From NCBI GenBank assembly GCA_029339505.1, contig JAQISU010000003.1, forward strand, positions 18,483,001 to 18,547,000: 64,000 bases of DNA, given 5' to 3'. The notes under the pieces were generated by a model that searched no databases, was not told the DNA's origin, and worked only from the letters and a program-made list of their open reading frames with translations. Both the position numbers and the translations under genes were made by a program. Of this stretch, positions 58,401-64,000 are shown in pieces. The first letter of the stretch is position 1. Each line of letters opens with the position of its first letter. This stretch comes from Unio delphinus. Lineage: Eukaryota > Mollusca > Bivalvia > Unionida > Unionidae.

Positions 58401-58500
58401 AACGTTGAAGTGGTTGAATACATATGTTTCCATCTTCATTAAGATGCTTATCTCAACATATCCATCTGCGCATCGCTATAACTATCCATGTTTATTAGAA
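55420..58500 (+). repeat. Tandem 1.5-kb higher-order pair, plus a 1.1-kb step
   Basis: 55417-56910 repeats at 56911-58400 (offset 1494, four monomers), almost without differences; 57662 onward repeats again at 58785 (offset 1123, three monomers). These are the most recent looking duplications in the right array. Confidence 0.78.
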
Positions 58501-61500
58501 TACATCGAAATATTTCAATGCAAATACAATAATCTACGTTGTGGTGTTGTGGTGTTTCAATTCAGCTAGATTCACTTTCTTGGGGAAAAATCGGTCTACA
58601 TATGACAATATACGTAGACTGATAGATAGCTACATAATTTCATCTACGTGAAGATGTGTCGATATCCATATAACAAACTACATGAAGATAAATCTGACAA
58701 CATGTAAGCTTTTATCTGGATACATATCTATAGACAGAAACCAAATCACATCGTGTTATATCATTTGAGATACATATATCAACGTTGAAGTTGTTGAATA
58801 CATATGCTTCCATCTTCATTAAGATGCTTATCTCAGCATATCCATCTACACATCGCTATAACTATCCATGTTTACTAGAATACATGGAGATATTTCAATG
58901 CAAATACAATAATCTACGTTGTGGTGTTTCAATTCAGCTAGATTCACTTTCTTGGGAACAATCTATCTACATATAACAATATACGTAGACTGATAGATAG
59001 CTACATAATTCCATCTACGTGAAGATGTGTCGATATTCATATAACAAACTACATGAAGATAAATCTGACATCATGTAAGCTTTTATCTGGAAACAAATCT
59101 ATAGACAGACACCAAATCACATCTTGTTATATCAATCGAGATACATATATCAACGTTGAAGTGGTTGAATACATATGTTTCCGTCTTCATTAAGATGCTT
59201 ATCTCAACATATCCATCCACACATCGCTATAACTATCCATGTTTACTAGAATACATCGAGATATTTCAATGCTAATACAATAATCTACGTTGATCTGTTT
59301 CAATTCAGCTAGATTCACTTTCTTGGGGAAAAATCTATCTACATATGACAATATACGTAAACTGATAGATAGCTAAATAATTTCATCTACGTGAAGATGT
59401 GTCGATATCCATATAACAAACTACATGAAGATAAATCTGACAACATGTAAGCTTTTATCTGGATACATATCTATAGACAGTAACCAAATCACATCCTGTT
59501 AAATCAATCGAGATACATATATCAACGTTGAAGTGGTTGAATACATATGTTTCCATCTTCATTAGGATGCTTATCACAACATTACCATCTACACATCGCC
59601 ATAACTATCCATGCTTACTAGAATACATCGAGATATTTCAATGCAAATATAATAATCTACGATGTGGTGTTTCAATTCAGCTAGATTCACTTTCTTGGGG
59701 AAAAATTTATCTACATATGACAATATGCGTAGACTGATAGATATCTACATAATTCCAACTACGTGTAGAAGTATCTATATAGATATAACAGACTCCATGA
59801 AGATAAATCTGATAGCATGTAAGCTTTTATCTGGATACATTTCTATAGACAGAAACCAAATCACATCCTGTTAAATCAATCGAGATACATATATCATAGT
59901 TGAATTGGTTGTATACATAGGTTTCCCTCTTCATTAAGATGCTTATCTCAACATATCCATATACAGATCGATATAACTATCCATGTTTATTAGATTACAG
60001 CGAGATATTTCAATGCAAATACAATAATCTACGTTGTTGTGTTTCAATTCAGCTAGATTCACTTTCTTGGGGAAAAATCGATCTACATATGACAAGATAC
60101 GTAGACTGATAGATAGCTACACAATTTTTTCAACGTGAAGATGTGTCGATATCCATATAACAAACTACATGAAGATAAATCTGACAATATGAAAGCTTTT
60201 ATCTGGATACATATCTATAGACAGAAACCAAATCACATCGTGTTATATCAATCGAGATACATATATCAACGTTGAAGTGGTTGAATACATATCTTTCCAT
60301 TTTCATTAAGATGCTGATCACAACATTACCATCTACACACCGCTATAACTATCCATGTTCACTACAATACATCGAGATATTTCAATACAAATATCATAAT
60401 CTAAAATGTGGTGTTTCAATTCAGCTAGATTCACTTTCTTGGGGAAAAATCTATCTATATATGTCAAAATACGTAGACTGATAGATAGCTACATAATTCC
60501 AACTACGTGTAGAAGTATCTATATACATATAACAAACTACATGAAGATAAATCTGATAACATGTAAGTATTTATCTGGATACAGATCTATAGACAGAAAC
60601 CAAATCACATCGTGTTATATCAATCGAGATATATATATCAACGTTGAAGTGGTTGAATATATATGCTTCCATCTTCATTAAGATGCTTACCTCAACATAT
60701 TCATCTATACATCGCTATAACTATCAATGTTTACTAGAATACATCGAGATATTTCAATGCAAATACAATAATCTACGTTGTGGTGTTTCAATTCAGCTAG
60801 ATTCACTTTTTGGGGGAAAAATCTATCTACATATGACAAAATACGTAGACTGATAGATGGCTATATAATTCCAACTACGTGTTGAAATATCTATATACAT
60901 ATAACAAACTACATGAAGATAAATCTGATAACATGTAAGCTTTTATCTGGATACATTTCTATAGACAGAAACCAAATCACATCCTGTTCAAACAATCGAG
61001 ATTCATATATCAACGTTGAAGTGGTTGTATACATATGTTTCCATCTTCATTAAGATGCTTATCTCAACATATCCATATACACATCGATCTAACTATCCAT
61101 GTTTATTAGAATACATCGAGATTTTTCAATGCAAATACAATAATCTACGTTGTGGTGTTTCAGTTCAGCTAGATTCACTTTCTTGTGGTAAAATCTATCT
61201 ATATATGACAATATACGTAGACTGATAGATAGCTACATAATTCCATCTACGTGAAGATGTGTCGATATTCATATAACAAACTAGATGAAGATCAATCTGA
61301 CAACATGTAAGCTTTTATCTGGATACATATCTATAGACAGAAACCAAATCACATCGTGTTATATCAATAGAGATACATATATCAACGTTGAAGTGGTTGA
61401 ATACATATGTTTCCATCATCATTAAGATGCTTATCACAACATTACCATCTACACATCGCTATAACTATCCATGTTTATTAGAATACATCGAGATATTTCA

Positions 61501-64000
61501 ATGCAAAAATAATAATCTACGATGTGGTGTTTCAATTCAGCTAGATTCACTTTCTTGGGGAAAAATCTATCTACATATGACAATATACGTAGACTGATAG
61601 ATAGCTACATAATTCCATCTACGTGAAGATGTGTCGATATTCATATAACAAACTAGATGAAGATCAATCTGACAACATGTAAGATTTTATCTGGATACAT
61701 ATCTATAGACAGAAACCAAATCACATCGTGTTATATCAATAGAGATACATATATCAACGTTGAAGTGGTTGAATACATATGTATCCATCTTCATTAGGAT
61801 GCTTATCACAACATATCCATCTACACATCGCTATAACTATCCATGTTTACTAGAATACATCGAGATATTTCAATGCAAATACAATAATCTACGTTGTGGT
61901 GTTTCAATTCAGCTAGATTCACTTTCTTGGGGAAAAATCTATCTACATATGACAATATACGTAGACTGATAGATAGCTACATAATTCCGTCTACGTGTAG
62001 AAGTATCTATATACATATAACAAACTACATGAAGATAAATCTGATAACATGTAAGCTTATGTTTGGAGATGTATATGTAGATCGAAACCAAATTATATCG
62101 TGCTACATCAATCGAGATACATATATCAACGTTGAAGTGGTTGAATACATATCTTTCCATCTTATTAAGATGCTTATTTCAACAGATCCATCTACACATC
62201 GCTATAACTATCCATGTTTACTAGAATACATCGAGATATTTCAATGGAAATACAATAATCTACGTTTTGGTTTTTCAATTCAGCTAGATTCACCTTCTTG
62301 GGGAAAAATCTATCTACATATGACAATATACGTAGACTGATAGATAGCTACATAATTCCATCTACGTGTAGAAATATCAATATACATATAACAAACTACA
62401 TGAAGATAAATCTGATAACAGGTAAGCTTTTATCTGGATACATATCTATAGACAGAAACCAAATCACATCCTGTTAAATCAATCGAGATACATATATCAA
62501 CGTTGAAGTGGTTGTATACATATGTTTCCATCTTCATTAAGATGCTTATCTCAACATATCCATATACACATCGATATAACTATCCATGTTTATTAGAATA
62601 CATCGAAATATTTCAATGCAAATACAATCATCTACGTTGTGGTGTTGTGGTGTTTCAATTCAGCTAGATTCACTTTCTTGGGGAAAAATCGGTCTACATA
62701 TGACAATATACGTAGACTGATAGATAGCTACATAATTTCATCTACGTGAAGATGTGTCGATATCCATATAACATACTACATGAAGATAAATCTGACAACA
62801 TGTAAGCTTTTATCTGGATACATATCTATAGAAAGAAACCAAATCACATCGTGTTATATCATTTGAGATACATATATCAACGTTGAAGTTGTTGAATACA
62901 TATGTATTCGTCTTCATTAAGATGCTTATCTCAACATATCCATCTACACATCGCTATAACTATCGATGTTTACTAGAATACATCGAGATATTTCAATTCA
63001 AATACAATAACCTACGTTGTGCTGTTTCAATTCAGCTAGATTCACTTTCTTGGGGAAAAATCTATCTACATATGACAATATACGTAGACTGATAGATAGC
63101 TACATAATTTCAACTACGTGAAGATGTGTCGATATCCATATAACAAACTACATGAAGATAAATCTGACAACATGTAAGCTTTTATCTGGATACATATCTA
63201 TAGAAAGAAACCAAATCACATCGTGTTATATCAATCGAGATACATATATCAACGTTGAAGTGGTTGAATACATATGTTTCCGTCTTCATTAAGATGCTTA
63301 TCTCAACATATCCATCTACACATCGCTATAACTATCCATGTTTATTAGAATACATCGAGATATTTCAATGCAAATACAATAATCTACGTTGTGCTGTTTC
63401 AATTCAGCTAGATTCACTTTCTTGGGGAAAAATCTATCTACATATGACAATATACGTAGACTGATAGATAGCTACATAATTTCATCTACGTGAAGATGTG
63501 TCGATATCCATATAACAAACTACATGAAGATAAATCTGACAACATGTAAGCTTTTATCTGGATACATATCTATATACAGAAACCAAATCACGTCGTGTTA
63601 TATTAATCGAGATACATATATCAACGTTGAAGTGGTTGAATACATATGTTTCCATCTTCATGAAGATGCTTATCTCAACATATCCATCTACACATCGCTA
63701 TAACTATCCATGTTTACTAGAATACATCGAGATATTTCAATGCAAATACAATAATCTACGTTGTGGTGTTTCAATTCAGCTAGATTCACTTTCTTGGAGA
63801 AAAATCTATCTATATATGACAATATACGTAGACCGACAGATAGCTACATAATTCCATCTACGTGAAGATGTGTCGATATCCATATAACAATCTACATGAA
63901 GATAAATCTGACAACATGTAAGCTTTTATCTGGATATATATCTATAGACAGAAACCAAATCACATACTGTTAAATCAATCGAGATACATATATCAACGTT

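Larger units (their letters stand above)
38154..64000 (+). repeat. 372-bp satellite array, right arm
   Basis: About 69 monomers in the same orientation as the left array, starting mid-monomer at CAAACTACATGAAG. A variant with GTGGTGTT duplicated (TTGTGGTGTTGTGGTGTTTC) occurs at about 38770, 41760, 45115, 51070, 53690, 55925, 57417, 58540 and 62640 and was not found in the left array. Other monomers (60272-61225) closely match left-array monomers at 364-1320 and 4093-5046. No genes are supported. Confidence 0.97.

Noticed and set aside
1..64000. CRISPR array
   Set aside because: The period is 372 bases with no short repeat/unique spacer pattern, the spacing within monomers is itself repetitive, and no cas gene is present.

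Overview
The window is AT-rich eukaryotic DNA in two layers. Outside is a long tandem satellite with a 372-bp monomer (1-22127 and 38154-64000, about 130 monomers in all). Inside it sits one 15.8-kb virus-like mobile element (22349-38153). Its gene set marks it as a Polinton/Maverick, the adintovirus-like class: retroviral-type integrase, family B DNA polymerase, A32-like packaging ATPase, adenain-like protease, double jelly-roll major capsid protein, penton-like minor capsid protein and a parvovirus-type phospholipase A2. Polintons of this kind live mostly in animal genomes, so an AT-rich invertebrate is the most likely host; no host single-copy gene is present to prove it.

Element layout. 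It starts with AG and is bounded by 245-bp terminal inverted repeats (22349-22593 and 37909-38153, three mismatches seen). From the left come the packaging ATPase (minus strand), a zinc-ribbon protein whose frame is joined to a phospholipase A2 frame by an A AAA AAC slippery heptamer, the integrase, a small HNH protein (minus), and a large polymerase fused to a superfamily 1 helicase (minus). To the right, all on the plus strand, are a CxxC zinc protein with 8-residue repeats, a NUMOD4-HNH endonuclease, an unknown protein, and a virion module: unknown virion-type protein, GLG-type minor capsid protein, major capsid protein, core protein fused to the protease, repeat-rich fibre-like protein, two-helix membrane protein and penton-like protein. 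Together these supply integration, protein-primed-type replication, packaging, capsid maturation and the capsid itself.

The copy looks damaged or imperfectly sequenced. Nearly every large gene except the integrase has a frame change, usually at a run of A, T or G, and two have an in-frame TAA with a long open continuation. Two short tandem duplications at gene borders have created chimeric small reading frames (31975-32265 and 36324-36662), and four genes contain in-frame minisatellites. A near-palindrome around AAATCGTTTACGATTT precedes several virion genes and is a candidate promoter element.

Satellite layout. Monomers run in the same orientation on both sides, but the last 221 bases before the left end of the element (22128-22348) are inverted, and both element ends touch exactly the same satellite base on opposite strands. 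There is no ordinary target-site duplication. The arrays contain multi-monomer duplications, the clearest being a 7.8/8.2-kb direct tandem pair at 4968-20908, and two long (TA)n expansions at equivalent places in that pair. No tRNA, rRNA or CRISPR array was seen. The many 62-91-residue open frames in the satellite are read as by-products of the monomer sequence, not genes.
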